Source of the DNA: Lysinibacillus sp. PLM2
Lineage (GTDB): Bacteria > Bacillota > Bacilli > Bacillales_A > Planococcaceae
Assembly: GCA_023168345.1 (NCBI GenBank)
Contig: AP025689.1
Location: 990,001 to 1,054,000 of the forward strand
Direction: 5' to 3'
DNA: 64,000 nucleotides
The position numbers and the translations under genes are program-made. Shown piece after piece: positions 1-9,355 of this stretch (within the stretch, counting starts at the first letter, position 1; each line of letters opens with the position of its first letter). The notes beneath the pieces were generated by a model. That model was not told the DNA's origin. It did no database searches and saw nothing but the letters and a program-made list of their open reading frames with translations.

Positions 1-57
1 TTTCAATTACATTTCTCAAAAAACCCATAAAATGTTAAAAATGAAAGAGTGAAGAAC

Positions 58-1410
58 ATGAAACTTATATTATTATCAGGCGGATCAGGAACTAGACTTT
101 GGCCACTTTCAAATGATTCAAGAGCAAAACAGTTTTTAAAAGTTCTTCGTAATGAATCAACCGGTGAACTCGAATCAATGGTTCAAAGAGTATATAGACA
201 ATTGTTAAAAATTGTCACTCCAAAAGATATTATTGTTGCAACAAATTCTGCACAAGTCGATATGCTCCGCAATCAATTAGGGGATATTCCGATTGTTGTG
301 GAGCCTGAGAGACGAGATACATTTCCTGCGATTGCCCTTTCTTGTACATATCTTTTCAATACTTTAGGAGTACAGCTAGATGAAATTGTTGGGGTGATGT
401 CTGTAGACGCCTTCGTAGATGTTGCATTTTACCATAAAGTGAAGGAACTTGAAAAACTTGTAGTAGAAACAAATACTGAAATTGGTTTACTTGGAATCAA
501 ACCAACTTATCCTTCTTCAAAGTATGGTTATCTTATTCCAAAGGAACATAAAGAATATATGCAAGTAGGACGATTCGTAGAAAAACCATCGGAAGGAGAA
601 GCGGAAGTATTAATTGATGATGGAGCGTACTGGAATAGTGGTGTATTTGCTTTTCCACTTCAATTAATTTTAAAAAAACTAGTGAGTCACAATTTTTCAA
701 CCGATTATGATCAGTTACTTAAAGAATTTTCTTCCTTACCAAAAAACAGTTTTGACTATGAAGTTGTAGAACATTTATCTAATATAGTTGCACTAACATA
801 TGACGGGTATTGGAAAGACCTTGGAACATGGAATACCTTAACAGAAGAAATGTCTCAACAAGTAATTGGAAACGGTGGTTTGAGTGAAGACAGTGTGAAT
901 ACACACATTATCAATGAATTAGATTTACCAGTAAAAGTACTTGGAATTTCTAATGCTGTTGTAGCAGTGAGTGCAGATGGAATACTAGTAACTGATAAAC
1001 CTGCAAGTTCTAGAATGAAAGATATGCTTCATGAAGGTTTGTTTTCAAGACCGATGTTTGAAGAACGGAGATGGGGATGGTATAGAGTGTTAGATTTCAC
1101 GAAAAAGGATAATCGTGAAATCTTAACAAAACGACTTTGTATAAAAGCAGAGAAAAATTTAAGTTATCAATATCATAATAGCCGTGAGGAAATTTGGACG
1201 ATAATCTCAGGGGAAGCTTTATTTATTCAAGATGGAGATATTCGAAAAATTTTACCAGGAGAAACATTACATATCCCTGTTGGATCAAAACATTCGCTGT
1301 TTGCTATAGAAGATACTGAAATTATCGAAGTTCAGATAGGTGAAGCTATAATTGAAGAAGATATTGTTCGTTTAGAATATGTTTGGGATATTATAACAGT
1401 TACTCAATAA
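58..1410 (+). CDS. manC: Mannose-1-phosphate guanylyltransferase / mannose-6-phosphate isomerase (type II)
   Basis: Makes GDP-mannose from mannose-1-P and GTP in the cytoplasm; type II enzymes also isomerise fructose-6-P to mannose-6-P. The N-terminus shows the nucleotidyltransferase signature SGGSGTRLWPLS (residues 7-18) with the following K-Q-F. The last 110 residues form a cupin-like domain typical of the isomerase half (YHNSREEIWTIISGEA, then PGETLHIPVGSKHS). About 450 aa is close to the family norm. I take ATG 58; an in-frame GTG at 49 would add three residues, and the purine-rich GAAAGAGTGAAG before 58 is the likelier ribosome site. The next gene makes GDP-fucose, so GDP-mannose probably feeds that route; the intervening dehydratase (Gmd) is not in the window. 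Confidence 0.9.
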   Translation: MKLILLSGGSGTRLWPLSNDSRAKQFLKVLRNESTGELESMVQRVYRQLLKIVTPKDIIVATNSAQVDMLRNQLGDIPIVVEPERRDTFPAIALSCTYLFNTLGVQLDEIVGVMSVDAFVDVAFYHKVKELEKLVVETNTEIGLLGIKPTYPSSKYGYLIPKEHKEYMQVGRFVEKPSEGEAEVLIDDGAYWNSGVFAFPLQLILKKLVSHNFSTDYDQLLKEFSSLPKNSFDYEVVEHLSNIVALTYDGYWKDLGTWNTLTEEMSQQVIGNGGLSEDSVNTHIINELDLPVKVLGISNAVVAVSADGILVTDKPASSRMKDMLHEGLFSRPMFEERRWGWYRVLDFTKKDNREILTKRLCIKAEKNLSYQYHNSREEIWTIISGEALFIQDGDIRKILPGETLHIPVGSKHSLFAIEDTEIIEVQIGEAIIEEDIVRLEYVWDIITVTQ

Positions 1411-1421
1411 ATACATGAAAT

Positions 1422-1452
1422 GAGCTGAAGATATTTCAGTTCTTTTCTTTTT
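1422..1452 (+). terminator. Weak intrinsic terminator after manC
   Basis: GAGCTGAA pairs with TTCAGTTC (one G-T pair) around a 5-nt loop and is followed by a T-rich run interrupted by C. It is short, so it may attenuate rather than stop transcription into the GDP-fucose synthase gene. Confidence 0.45.
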
Positions 1453-1495
1453 AGACGATATAAAAGTTGGAGAATAAAAAGTAAAGGTGCGAAAC

Positions 1496-2443
1496 ATGAA
1501 TAAACAGTCGAAAATATATGTAGCAGGCCACCGTGGTTTAGTAGGATCTGCAATTGTAAGAAATTTGAAATTAAAAGGTTACTCTAATATTATACATAAA
1601 ACAAGCCACGATTTAGATTTACGAAAGCAGGATGCGGTTCAAAATTTTTTTGAAACAGAGCAACCTGAATATGTCTTTTTGGCAGCTGCAAAAGTTGGGG
1701 GGATTTTATCCAACTCTACTTATCCTGGACAATTTTTATATGATAATTTAATGATACAATCGAATGTAATTGAAGCAGCAAAACAATTTGGAGTAAAAAA
1801 ACTATTGTTTCTTGGAAGTACGTGTATTTATCCTAAAATGGCACCACAACCATTGAAAGAAGATTACTTACTAACTGGAGAACTAGAGCCTTCTAACGAA
1901 GCATATGCAATAGCAAAAATATCTGGAATTAAAATGTGTAATGCTTATAATAAGCAATACGGTACAGAATTTATTAGTGTCATGCCAACCAATTTATATG
2001 GACCAAATGATAATTTCAACTTAGAATCCTCTCATGTGTTGCCAGCGTTGATGAGAAAAATTCATGAAGCCAAAATGAATAAAAATGATTCTGTTGTTGT
2101 TTGGGGTAGCGGTAAACCTTTGAGGGAATTTTTACATGTAGATGATATGGCAGATGCATGTGTCTATATAATGGAAAGTTGTAATGTTGAAGTTATTGGC
2201 GAATTTGTAAATATCGGAACAGGCAAAGAACTCTCGATTTTAGAACTAGCTAAAACATTATGTGATGTTATTGGATTTAAAGGGGAAATTGTTTTTGATT
2301 TTAATAAGCCCGATGGTACACCTCGGAAATTAACAGATGTAACGAAACTCCATGGATTAGGATGGAAACATCAAATAGAGTTAAAGGAAGGAGTACAAGA
2401 TACATATCAATGGTATCTTGAACATGTAGCAAAAAATGAGTAA
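1496..2443 (+). CDS. fcl: GDP-L-fucose synthase (GDP-4-keto-6-deoxymannose epimerase/reductase)
   Basis: NADPH-dependent short-chain dehydrogenase that epimerises and reduces GDP-4-keto-6-deoxymannose to GDP-L-fucose. The Rossmann motif GxxGxxG (GHRGLVG) is at residues 11-17, the catalytic YxxxK (YAIAK) near 137, and the family stretch [14 protein letters not shown] near 108. Length of 315 aa fits the family. I chose ATG 1496 because an in-frame GTG at 1487 lies inside the ribosome site AAAGGTG, which is then spaced 6 nt from the ATG. The partner GDP-mannose 4,6-dehydratase should lie upstream of the window. The next glycosyltransferase overlaps its 3' end by 8 nt, suggesting translational coupling. 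Confidence 0.9.
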   Translation: MNKQSKIYVAGHRGLVGSAIVRNLKLKGYSNIIHKTSHDLDLRKQDAVQNFFETEQPEYVFLAAAKVGGILSNSTYPGQFLYDNLMIQSNVIEAAKQFGVKKLLFLGSTCIYPKMAPQPLKEDYLLTGELEPSNEAYAIAKISGIKMCNAYNKQYGTEFISVMPTNLYGPNDNFNLESSHVLPALMRKIHEAKMNKNDSVVVWGSGKPLREFLHVDDMADACVYIMESCNVEVIGEFVNIGTGKELSILELAKTLCDVIGFKGEIVFDFNKPDGTPRKLTDVTKLHGLGWKHQIELKEGVQDTYQWYLEHVAKNE

Positions 2444-3518
2444 AGGACCAAAAATAAGTATTATTACAGCATGCTATAATGCTGAACTATCAATTGAACA
2501 AACAATTCAAAGTGTCTTCAACCAGACTTATGACAATATAGAATATATTATTGTCGATGGAGCGTCTACTGATGGAACAATGAAGGTTGTAGAAAAGTAT
2601 AGAAATAAGATTGATATAGTCATTTCTGAACCAGATAAAGGAGTTTATGATGCTTTTAATAAAGGTTTATCAGTTGCTACAGGTAAGTATGTTCAATATT
2701 TAAATTCAGATGATTATTTAATAAATGAAAATGTCATTGAAAAAGTTGTTATTGAACTGACTCAAAATAACTTTCCTGAAATTGTTTATGGTGGAATTAT
2801 TCGATTAGATAGTGATACAGGATATATTAATATTACTAATGAACATATTGATATAACAAAAAAAATGATACCTCACCCAGCAACTTTTGTAGATAGAAAT
2901 TTACTTCTAAAAACAGGAGGGTTTGATTTAACTTATAAAATTGCTGCAGACTATGACCTAATCAGTAAATTAACTACAAAATATAACTCACAATTGACAC
3001 ATATTGATGTGTTTATAAGTGTATTTAGGATTGGTGGTTTATCGAGTGATTTAGTCAATCGTAGAGCTGTAAGTGATGAAGTGAAAGTAATTATGGAAAA
3101 ATACTTTGGGCATACTCAAACACCCTATAGCTTTTCAAACGATATATATTTAAAGAAATGGTTAGAGAAATTGATTATCGAAAAAAAGGAGATATCGTCC
3201 TATTTAAAGATGAATGGAATAAATAATATAGTCATCTGGGGAAGTGGACAAGTATCAAATCTATTAGCTTACGAGTTTATAAAATATTTTAATGTGAAAT
3301 ATTTTATAGATAATGATCGAAGAAAATATGGTTTAAAGATGAATAATATTGAAATAGTAAGCCCAAATAGTCTTATAGAGCACCAAGATGAGATAGATTC
3401 TATTATTTTAGGATTTGAAGGGGAACATGAATTCTCTGTTCTTAAGCAAATTGAAGAATTAAAACTTCAAAGAAAGATTCAAATTTATCATTGGAAAGAA
3501 TTAATTGCGAAATTTTGA
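2436..3518 (+). CDS. Family 2 glycosyltransferase with C-terminal Rossmann-like domain
   Basis: Residues 1-240 are a GT-A fold glycosyltransferase: [10 protein letters not shown] at the N-terminus, [12 protein letters not shown] for nucleotide binding, and LNSDDYL as the DxD-type metal site. It presumably transfers a sugar from a nucleotide donor on the cytoplasmic face of the membrane; donor and acceptor cannot be read. Residues 250-360 look like a separate domain beginning [10 protein letters not shown], with a glycine-rich turn after a beta strand and a later FIDND, resembling the dinucleotide-binding-like domain found in some sugar-modifying enzymes. The gene overlaps fcl by 8 nt, so it is probably translated from the same transcript. 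Confidence 0.8.
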   Translation: MSKGPKISIITACYNAELSIEQTIQSVFNQTYDNIEYIIVDGASTDGTMKVVEKYRNKIDIVISEPDKGVYDAFNKGLSVATGKYVQYLNSDDYLINENVIEKVVIELTQNNFPEIVYGGIIRLDSDTGYINITNEHIDITKKMIPHPATFVDRNLLLKTGGFDLTYKIAADYDLISKLTTKYNSQLTHIDVFISVFRIGGLSSDLVNRRAVSDEVKVIMEKYFGHTQTPYSFSNDIYLKKWLEKLIIEKKEISSYLKMNGINNIVIWGSGQVSNLLAYEFIKYFNVKYFIDNDRRKYGLKMNNIEIVSPNSLIEHQDEIDSIILGFEGEHEFSVLKQIEELKLQRKIQIYHWKELIAKF

Positions 3519-3646
3519 TGAATAGAATGTATTTTTCTTTCTGATATTAGGTACTGTATTAGTATGTGGGAGTAATAATTTACTAAATAATTTTTGTTTT
3601 TCAATATTGATAAATCAAATTTCATATTTTGAAAGAGGGGTAGCTA

Positions 3647-4651
3647 TTGATTGATTTTGTAATACCATGGGTAGATGGCAACGACCCAAAATGGTTAGAA
3701 GAGAAAAAGCAATATGATAATCTTGAAAATAATGTTGTAAATAATTCAGATGCAAGGTTCCGTGATAGTAATTTTTTAAAATATTGGTTTCGTGGTGTAG
3801 AAAAGCATGCGAATTGGGTAAATAAAATACATTTTATTACGTATGGACATGTTCCTGACTGGTTAAACGTTAATCATCCAAAGTTGAATATTGTCAATCA
3901 TAAAGATTATTTAGATGAAAAGTATTTACCCACTTATTCTTCTATTACAATTGAATTAAGCTTACATAAAATTGAAAGTTTGTCTGAGAATTTTGTTTAT
4001 TTCAATGATGACTGTTTCATTATTGATCAATTACAACCTGAGGATTTTTTTATAGATGGTTTACCGGTGGATGAAGGGCTTTTTAGACATGTTGACTGCT
4101 CAGATTATTCCAATGATCATCCTCACATTTTGTTAAATAATGTAGGTTTTATAAATCGTAATTTTAATTTTAGAGATTGTATGTCTCATCATAAGGATAA
4201 ATTTGTTAATGATGTTTATGGGGAATTGAAAAAACATAATGAATTTTATTCTCAATTTAGTTGGTTTCCAGGCTTTTACATGTTGCATTTGCCACAACCT
4301 TTTAAAAAAAAGATATTTAAAGAAGTTTGGGATGTAGAAGGATCTTTACTTGATGAAATAAGTCAATATAAATTTAGAAACGCAAAAAGCGTCAATCAAT
4401 ATATTTTTAGAGCTTGGCAAATGTTAAAAGGAGAATTTGTTCCATCACTATCTCGTGAAAATGGAAGAGCTTTTTATGACTTAGAAAAGGAATTTGATGA
4501 AATAAAACGTTATTTAAAGAATAAAGAAAGACCGATGATTGTAATAAATGATAATGTAAAAATCTCGAACGAGAAATATTATGAATTGTCAGATAAGATA
4601 AATTTATTTTTTGAAAAACTATTCCCTAATAAATCTTCATTTGAAGTCTAA
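3647..4651 (+). CDS. Stealth-family sugar phosphotransferase
   Basis: Stealth proteins transfer a sugar-1-phosphate (for example GlcNAc-1-P) to a glycan, making phosphodiester-linked capsules; the lysosomal GlcNAc-1-phosphotransferase is a relative. Conserved region 1 is at the very N-terminus (DFVIPWVDGNDPKW). Conserved region 2 follows with RFRDSNFLKYWFRGVEKH, FITYGHVPDWL and YFNDDCFI. The 334 aa length is normal. The start is TTG 3647, 6 nt after GAAAGAGGGG; no better in-frame codon precedes the conserved motif. The gene sits 128 nt after the GT2 gene and just before a CDP-alcohol pair, so the product probably contains phosphodiester links (inference). Confidence 0.82.
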   Translation: MIDFVIPWVDGNDPKWLEEKKQYDNLENNVVNNSDARFRDSNFLKYWFRGVEKHANWVNKIHFITYGHVPDWLNVNHPKLNIVNHKDYLDEKYLPTYSSITIELSLHKIESLSENFVYFNDDCFIIDQLQPEDFFIDGLPVDEGLFRHVDCSDYSNDHPHILLNNVGFINRNFNFRDCMSHHKDKFVNDVYGELKKHNEFYSQFSWFPGFYMLHLPQPFKKKIFKEVWDVEGSLLDEISQYKFRNAKSVNQYIFRAWQMLKGEFVPSLSRENGRAFYDLEKEFDEIKRYLKNKERPMIVINDNVKISNEKYYELSDKINLFFEKLFPNKSSFEV

Positions 4652-4695
4652 GCGACCGATAATATTAGTATAAAAGACAATAGGAGCTTATATAA

Positions 4696-5100
4696 ATGAA
4701 GAAAATTATTACATATGGTACTTTTGATTTGCTTCATGTTGGACATATAAAAATATTAGAACGAGCAAAAGCATTTGGAGATTATTTAATTGTTGCAGTT
4801 TCTACTGATGAATTTAATAACTTAAAAGGTAAAAAAGCTTATTATAGTTATGAAGATCGTAAAGCAATTTTAGAAGCGATTAAATATGTAGATGAAGTTA
4901 TTCCAGAATGTTCTTGGGAACAAAAGATTGAGGATATTCTTAAATATAATGTAGATATTTTTGTTATGGGAAGCGATTGGGAAGGCGAATTTGACTTTCT
5001 CAAAACGTATTGTGATGTAGTTTATTTACCAAGGACTGAAAATATATCTACGAGTATAATTAAAAATGACTTAGGTGGTATAAAAGTAGGCCAATTTTAG
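4696..5100 (+). CDS. tagD: Glycerol-3-phosphate cytidylyltransferase-like protein (TagD/TarD family)
   Basis: Cytidylyltransferase of 134 aa that joins CTP and a phosphorylated alcohol to give a CDP-alcohol; the best known member makes CDP-glycerol for teichoic acid. Motif HVGH is at residues 14-17 after GTFDLL, and the second signature RTENIS(T)S is near residue 115 (RTEGISTT in classical TagD). The substrate is inferred only from family similarity. The CDP-alcohol phosphotransferase that follows could use its product. AGGAG lies 10 nt before the ATG. Confidence 0.82.
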   Translation: MKKIITYGTFDLLHVGHIKILERAKAFGDYLIVAVSTDEFNNLKGKKAYYSYEDRKAILEAIKYVDEVIPECSWEQKIEDILKYNVDIFVMGSDWEGEFDFLKTYCDVVYLPRTENISTSIIKNDLGGIKVGQF

Positions 5101-5289
5101 TGATGATACATTTCTTTGATCGCAGAAAGAGTAAGTAGTATTTATTAGATTATGATTTTATTTGTAATAGCAAAGAAGGATGTCAAATAAACTGTAATTT
5201 TTAAACTATCAAGATTTCTAGTTCATAAGTCCTTTAAATCAATATTAGATAATTACCATCCAAACAAGATATAGAAAAGAAGTTGACGA

Positions 5290-5985
5290 ATGATGTTAAT
5301 CGAAAGATATAAAAATTTTAGAAGTAAATACGTCGTACAAAAACGTCGACCACAGGAGTATTTTTTTAACCGATATTATGCCCATCTTATTGATCCGTTT
5401 TTTACGAAAATTGCACATGATTTAAAAATGACACCTAATATAGTAACCGTTTTTTCTGGATTGATGGGAATTGGTAGTGGGATAGCTATTGCTAATCAAT
5501 ATTTAATTCTTGGTGGAATATTGCTTCAGCTACATCATCTAATTGATGGGGCAGATGGAAATTTAGCTAGACTTACTGATCGTTGTACTGAATTTGGAGC
5601 AACACTTGATAAATATTCCGATCAAATTGTACGTTTTGTATTGCTACTTGGAATTATCATAGCAGCTAATGCGCCTATATATATTGATATTTTATTACTA
5701 CTAACCTTTATTTTAGATTTAATAGTAATTCATAAATTTGTTCTACCCTTCGCAAAAAAAAATGGATTAATACGTGCAAAATGGAAAAATTGGTTTTTGC
5801 AACACGGGATTATTCCTGCATTTGATATTTTTACAATCTTTTTTACCAGCTCCATTTTTTGCTTTATAGGTCGAGTAGATATTTTAATTTATGTTATTCT
5901 AATTATGAAAACAATTGATTGGTTATATCGTGTATGGGAATGTATCAAGACGTCGTGGATATTAAAGAAAAAAGTTGCCCAGTAA
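5290..5985 (+). CDS. CDP-alcohol phosphotransferase family membrane protein
   Basis: Integral membrane enzyme that transfers a phospho-alcohol from a CDP-alcohol, or a phosphatidyl group from CDP-diacylglycerol, to an acceptor. The full family signature D-x2-DG-x2-AR-x8-G-x3-D-x3-D is intact from DGADGNLAR to LDKYSD (residues about 87-112), so it should be catalytically competent. Several hydrophobic helices follow. Length of 231 aa is normal. The acceptor is unknown. Directly following a TagD-like gene and a Stealth gene, a role in decorating a surface glycan is more likely than bulk phospholipid synthesis (inference). A 189-nt AT-rich gap with nothing recognisable separates it from tagD. 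Confidence 0.78.
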   Translation: MMLIERYKNFRSKYVVQKRRPQEYFFNRYYAHLIDPFFTKIAHDLKMTPNIVTVFSGLMGIGSGIAIANQYLILGGILLQLHHLIDGADGNLARLTDRCTEFGATLDKYSDQIVRFVLLLGIIIAANAPIYIDILLLLTFILDLIVIHKFVLPFAKKNGLIRAKWKNWFLQHGIIPAFDIFTIFFTSSIFCFIGRVDILIYVILIMKTIDWLYRVWECIKTSWILKKKVAQ

Positions 5986-6000
5986 GGTAACTTTTTTTCT
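5967..6000 (+). terminator. Intrinsic terminator overlapping the end of the CDP-alcohol phosphotransferase gene
   Basis: AAAGTTGCC and GGTAACTTT form a stem with one mismatch around a 6-nt loop that contains the TAA stop codon; seven T follow. It may reduce read-through to the ATP-grasp gene. Confidence 0.6.
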
Positions 6001-6021
6001 ATTATTATTGGAGTTGATTAT

Positions 6022-6954
6022 ATGGTAAATCTACTAATTACAAGTGTTTCGAATAAAGTACCATTAATTCAATGTATTAGAGAATGTCTAAAGATAACAG
6101 ATGTAAGAATTATTGGTGGTGATTTTAACTCTAATATTATCTCTACATACTTTTTAGATGATTTTTGGGAAATGCCTTTATTGAAAGATTTAGCAATACA
6201 AGAATTGATTGATTACTGTTTAAGCAAAGACATTTATTATATTTTACCGACAAGAGAAGAAGATTTACTTTATTTTTCGGAGAATAAAGAATTATTATTA
6301 AATAATAAGATAAATGTTATGGTATCAAATTATGAGTCTATTACCAAAACAACAGATAAACAAGTTTTCTATAAAGAACTTTCTGAAAAGGGAATACCGG
6401 TAATATTCACTTCAAAAAATATTGGTGAAATTAATTGTGAATATTTTGTTGTGAAAGAGTGTGAAGGTTCTGGCTCAAGAAAAATTGGACTAAAATTGTC
6501 TAAAAATGATGCTATAGTTTTTGCGAAAAAATTAAGTGATCCGATCTTTCAACCTTTTATTTCTGGGGAAGAATATAGTATCGATCTTTATATAACAAAA
6601 CAACAAATGGTAAAAGGAATTGTAGTTCGCAAGCGTACTTTAGTTATAGACGGTGAGTCGCAAATTACAGAAGTCACTACACATCCGAAACTTGAAAAAG
6701 TCATCTCTGATGCCGCCCTAACTCTGGGATTAGAGGGGCACGTTATGTTTCAAGCATTGATTAGAGAAGACGGTAAAATTTTTATTATTGAATGTAATGC
6801 ACGTATTGGTGGAGCATCAACCTTATGTATATATGCGGGATTAGATTCTTTTAATTGGTGGATTGCAGAGTGTAATGGAGAAAATATTGAGAATAGGGAA
6901 TTGTTTATCAAACCTTTGAAGCAGGTGCGATATAAAAGGGATCTAATAATATGA
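6022..6954 (+). CDS. ATP-grasp domain protein (carbamoyl-phosphate-synthase/PylC-like)
   Basis: ATP-grasp enzymes couple ATP hydrolysis to ligation of a carboxylate with an amine or thiol through an acyl-phosphate. Visible features are an N-terminal pre-ATP-grasp Rossmann-like part (residues 1-95), the glycine-rich EGSGSRKIGLKL loop near 145-155, the QPFISGEEYSIDLY strand near 178, and the metal-binding IIECNARIGG near 270. The 310 aa length fits small single-domain members. The substrate is unknown; it overlaps a HAD phosphatase gene by 4 nt (ATGA), and the two lie between CDP-alcohol and pseudaminate genes, so the pair likely acts on a sugar or alcohol precursor. GGAG is 9 nt before the ATG. 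Confidence 0.75.
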   Translation: MVNLLITSVSNKVPLIQCIRECLKITDVRIIGGDFNSNIISTYFLDDFWEMPLLKDLAIQELIDYCLSKDIYYILPTREEDLLYFSENKELLLNNKINVMVSNYESITKTTDKQVFYKELSEKGIPVIFTSKNIGEINCEYFVVKECEGSGSRKIGLKLSKNDAIVFAKKLSDPIFQPFISGEEYSIDLYITKQQMVKGIVVRKRTLVIDGESQITEVTTHPKLEKVISDAALTLGLEGHVMFQALIREDGKIFIIECNARIGGASTLCIYAGLDSFNWWIAECNGENIENRELFIKPLKQVRYKRDLII

Positions 6955-7643
6955 AAAAAGTTATAGTTTTTGATATGGACGATACGCTTTATGATGAATT
7001 TGAATTTGTGAAAAGTGGTTTTCGTGAGGTAGCAAAATATTTATCTGTAAATTATCATTTACAAGAAGAAGAATTATTTCAATGGATGTGGCAACGTTTA
7101 CTTAAATCCGGTAGAGGAAGAATCTTTGATGATTTATTAAAAGAAAATAATCTCTTCTCAAAAGGGCTAGCAAAAAAATGTGTATCCATTTATCGACTTC
7201 ATAAACCACAAATAACCTTACCTACACAAACAAAGGGAATATTAAACAAGTTAAAACAATATCCATGTTATTTAATAACAGATGGCAATAAAACCGTCCA
7301 ATATAATAAAGTAACAGCACTCGGTTTGGATAAATTGATGAAAAAGTGTTATCTAACATATCGACATGGAATAAAAAATAGTAAACCATCACCATATTGT
7401 ATACAACTAATTCAGAGAAGGGAGAAAATTGATCCTAAAAATATAGTATATGTTGGTGACAATCCAACGAAAGATTTTGTGGGTATTAAACCATTAGGAT
7501 TTAGAACGATAAGAATAATGACAGGACAGCATAAACTAATTGAAATGCCTGAACAATATGAAGCAGAAATTAGAGTTAATGATTTATTGGAATTGCCTGT
7601 TGCTTTAAAGAAAATATGGCCTGAGTTTGAAATCGAGGGATAA
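6951..7643 (+). CDS. HAD-family phosphohydrolase
   Basis: Haloacid-dehalogenase-type phosphatase of 230 aa. Motif I is DMDDT at residues 8-12 (nucleophile D8, acid/base D10), motif II is ITDGN, the lysine of motif III is in NSKPSPYC, and motif IV is VYVGDNPTKDF. All catalytic elements are present. It presumably dephosphorylates a small metabolite for the neighbouring glycan pathway; the substrate cannot be read from the sequence. It is translationally coupled to the upstream ATP-grasp gene (ATGA overlap) and ends 2 nt before pseF, so all three are in one operon. Confidence 0.8.
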   Translation: MKKVIVFDMDDTLYDEFEFVKSGFREVAKYLSVNYHLQEEELFQWMWQRLLKSGRGRIFDDLLKENNLFSKGLAKKCVSIYRLHKPQITLPTQTKGILNKLKQYPCYLITDGNKTVQYNKVTALGLDKLMKKCYLTYRHGIKNSKPSPYCIQLIQRREKIDPKNIVYVGDNPTKDFVGIKPLGFRTIRIMTGQHKLIEMPEQYEAEIRVNDLLELPVALKKIWPEFEIEG

Positions 7644-7645
7644 CT

Positions 7646-8368
7646 ATGAATGTAATTGTAATAATACAAGCGCGAATGGGGTCATCACGACTTCCAGGAA
7701 AAATACTAAAACCTCTTGGTAATGCAGATGTACTTACATATGACATTGAACGTTGCAGAAAAATCGAAGGTGTTGATGAAGTAATCGTTGCAACGTCAAC
7801 TTTACCACAAGATGATGCTATTGCTGACTGGTGTGAAAAACATAAGGTAAATTACTATCGTGGTTCCGAAGATGATGTATTAGATCGATACGTACAATGT
7901 GCAAAACAGTATAACCCTAATTATGTGATGCGAGTAACTTCAGATTGTCCATTTGTAGATTATCAAATGGCAAGTGAAATCGTTGCATTAATGGAAACGG
8001 AACAAAAAGACATCGTATTGTTAGAAGGAAAACTTCCAAGAGGTCTAGCAGTGGAATTACTTTCTTTTGATTCTTTACTAAAAATCCATAAGATCGGAAA
8101 AGAATCAAGGCATCGCGAGCATGTCACGTATTATGCTTATGAATTTCCAAATGAATTTGAATCCGTCACTTACCAAGTTCCAGAAAATCGGAAAGCTCCT
8201 GAACTTCGTATTACACTTGATACTAAAGAAGATTATGCGTTAGTTCAGGCTATTGCTAATCATTTTCAAGATCCATTAGTTTCAAGTGCAGATGTTATTA
8301 AGTTCTTAAGAGAACATCCGGACGTTGCTAAATTAAATGCTCATATAAAACAAAAGCCGGTGATTTAA
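7646..8368 (+). CDS. pseF: Pseudaminic acid cytidylyltransferase (PseF/SpsF-type)
   Basis: Activates pseudaminic acid (or a similar nonulosonic acid) with CTP to give the CMP-sugar donor. The N-terminus IIQARMGSSRLPGK (residues 6-19) is the nucleotide-binding signature of the PseF/SpsF branch, followed by DDVLDRYVQCA and the metal-binding TSDCPFVD. The 240 aa length is typical. Adjacent pseG, pseI and pseC support pseudaminate rather than generic spore-coat sugar chemistry. Its stop codon TAA is immediately followed, in the same reading frame, by the CTG start of pseG. Confidence 0.85.
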   Translation: MNVIVIIQARMGSSRLPGKILKPLGNADVLTYDIERCRKIEGVDEVIVATSTLPQDDAIADWCEKHKVNYYRGSEDDVLDRYVQCAKQYNPNYVMRVTSDCPFVDYQMASEIVALMETEQKDIVLLEGKLPRGLAVELLSFDSLLKIHKIGKESRHREHVTYYAYEFPNEFESVTYQVPENRKAPELRITLDTKEDYALVQAIANHFQDPLVSSADVIKFLREHPDVAKLNAHIKQKPVI

Positions 8369-9355
8369 CTGAAAAAAGTAATTATACGTACAGATGCTTC
8401 TATTAAAATTGGTAGTGGCCACGTAATGCGTTGCTTAACCATTGCAAAAAATCTTCAAAAACAAAATGTACATGTTATATTTTGGATGGAGCAATTAGCT
8501 GGAAATTTAATTGAGTATGTTCAACAAGAGGGTTTCGAAGTAATAAGCAATGTTAGAAAAGCTGATCTATATATAATTGATCATTACAAAATCGATGAAG
8601 AATGGGAAAAAGAGCTTCGTCAATATACTTATAAAATTGTCGTTATTGATGATTTAGCAAATCGACCACACGACTGTGATTTAGTATTAGATCAAAACGT
8701 TATACCTAATTTTCAATCACGTTACGATGGATTAGTACCTAAAGATTGTATTAAACTACTTGGACCTAAATATTTAATATTGCGTGATGAATTTATTGAA
8801 GCCCGTCAAAATTTAGCTAACAAAAATAATTTTGTTGAAAGATTACTTGTTTTTATGGGAGGTAGTGATCCTTCAGACGAAACAATCAAAATTTTAAAGG
8901 CTCTACCTCAATTTAAAGATAGTTTTACTCATATTGATGTTGTTGTTGGAAATGGTAATATCCATAAACAAAAAATTAGAGAATTTTGTTTGAAGCAAGG
9001 CTATCACTATCATTGTCAGATAAATTATATGGCTAAGTTGATGCAACAGGCTGATTTCTCTATCGGTGCAGGAGGTTCAACAACATGGGAACGATGCTAT
9101 GTAGGGCTTCCTTCCTCAAGTACTATTGTTGCTGAAAATCAATCTTTAACTACAGAGTATGCTGCTGATTTAGGTGCTGTTGTTAATTTAGGCTTGCATG
9201 AAGAAGTTACAATAGATACGTATGTAGATTTATTGTTAAAACTAAAAAATGGTCAATTTGATTTAAATCGAATTCGTACAGTTGGTCTAAGCTTAACTGA
9301 AAATAATTCTCCAAACCCTTGGATAAACGAAATAATGGAGCTGTTATCATCATGA
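8369..9355 (+). CDS. pseG: UDP-2,4-diacetamido-2,4,6-trideoxy-beta-L-altropyranose hydrolase (PseG), CTG start
   Basis: Removes UDP from the altrose intermediate in pseudaminic acid synthesis, using a GT-B-like fold. The conserved N-terminus IRTDASIKIGSGHVMRC, with catalytic His18 in GSGH, is only complete if translation starts at CTG 8369. The first ATG (8426) would begin after that histidine. GGTGAT (8359-8364) sits 5 nt before the CTG, a well-placed ribosome site. No ATG, GTG or TTG lies between the in-frame pseF stop and the catalytic histidine. Later motifs MGGSDPSDET and GAGGSTTWERC are family-typical. Length is 328 aa. Its 3' end overlaps pseI by 4 nt. Confidence 0.88.
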   Translation: MKKVIIRTDASIKIGSGHVMRCLTIAKNLQKQNVHVIFWMEQLAGNLIEYVQQEGFEVISNVRKADLYIIDHYKIDEEWEKELRQYTYKIVVIDDLANRPHDCDLVLDQNVIPNFQSRYDGLVPKDCIKLLGPKYLILRDEFIEARQNLANKNNFVERLLVFMGGSDPSDETIKILKALPQFKDSFTHIDVVVGNGNIHKQKIREFCLKQGYHYHCQINYMAKLMQQADFSIGAGGSTTWERCYVGLPSSSTIVAENQSLTTEYAADLGAVVNLGLHEEVTIDTYVDLLLKLKNGQFDLNRIRTVGLSLTENNSPNPWINEIMELLSS

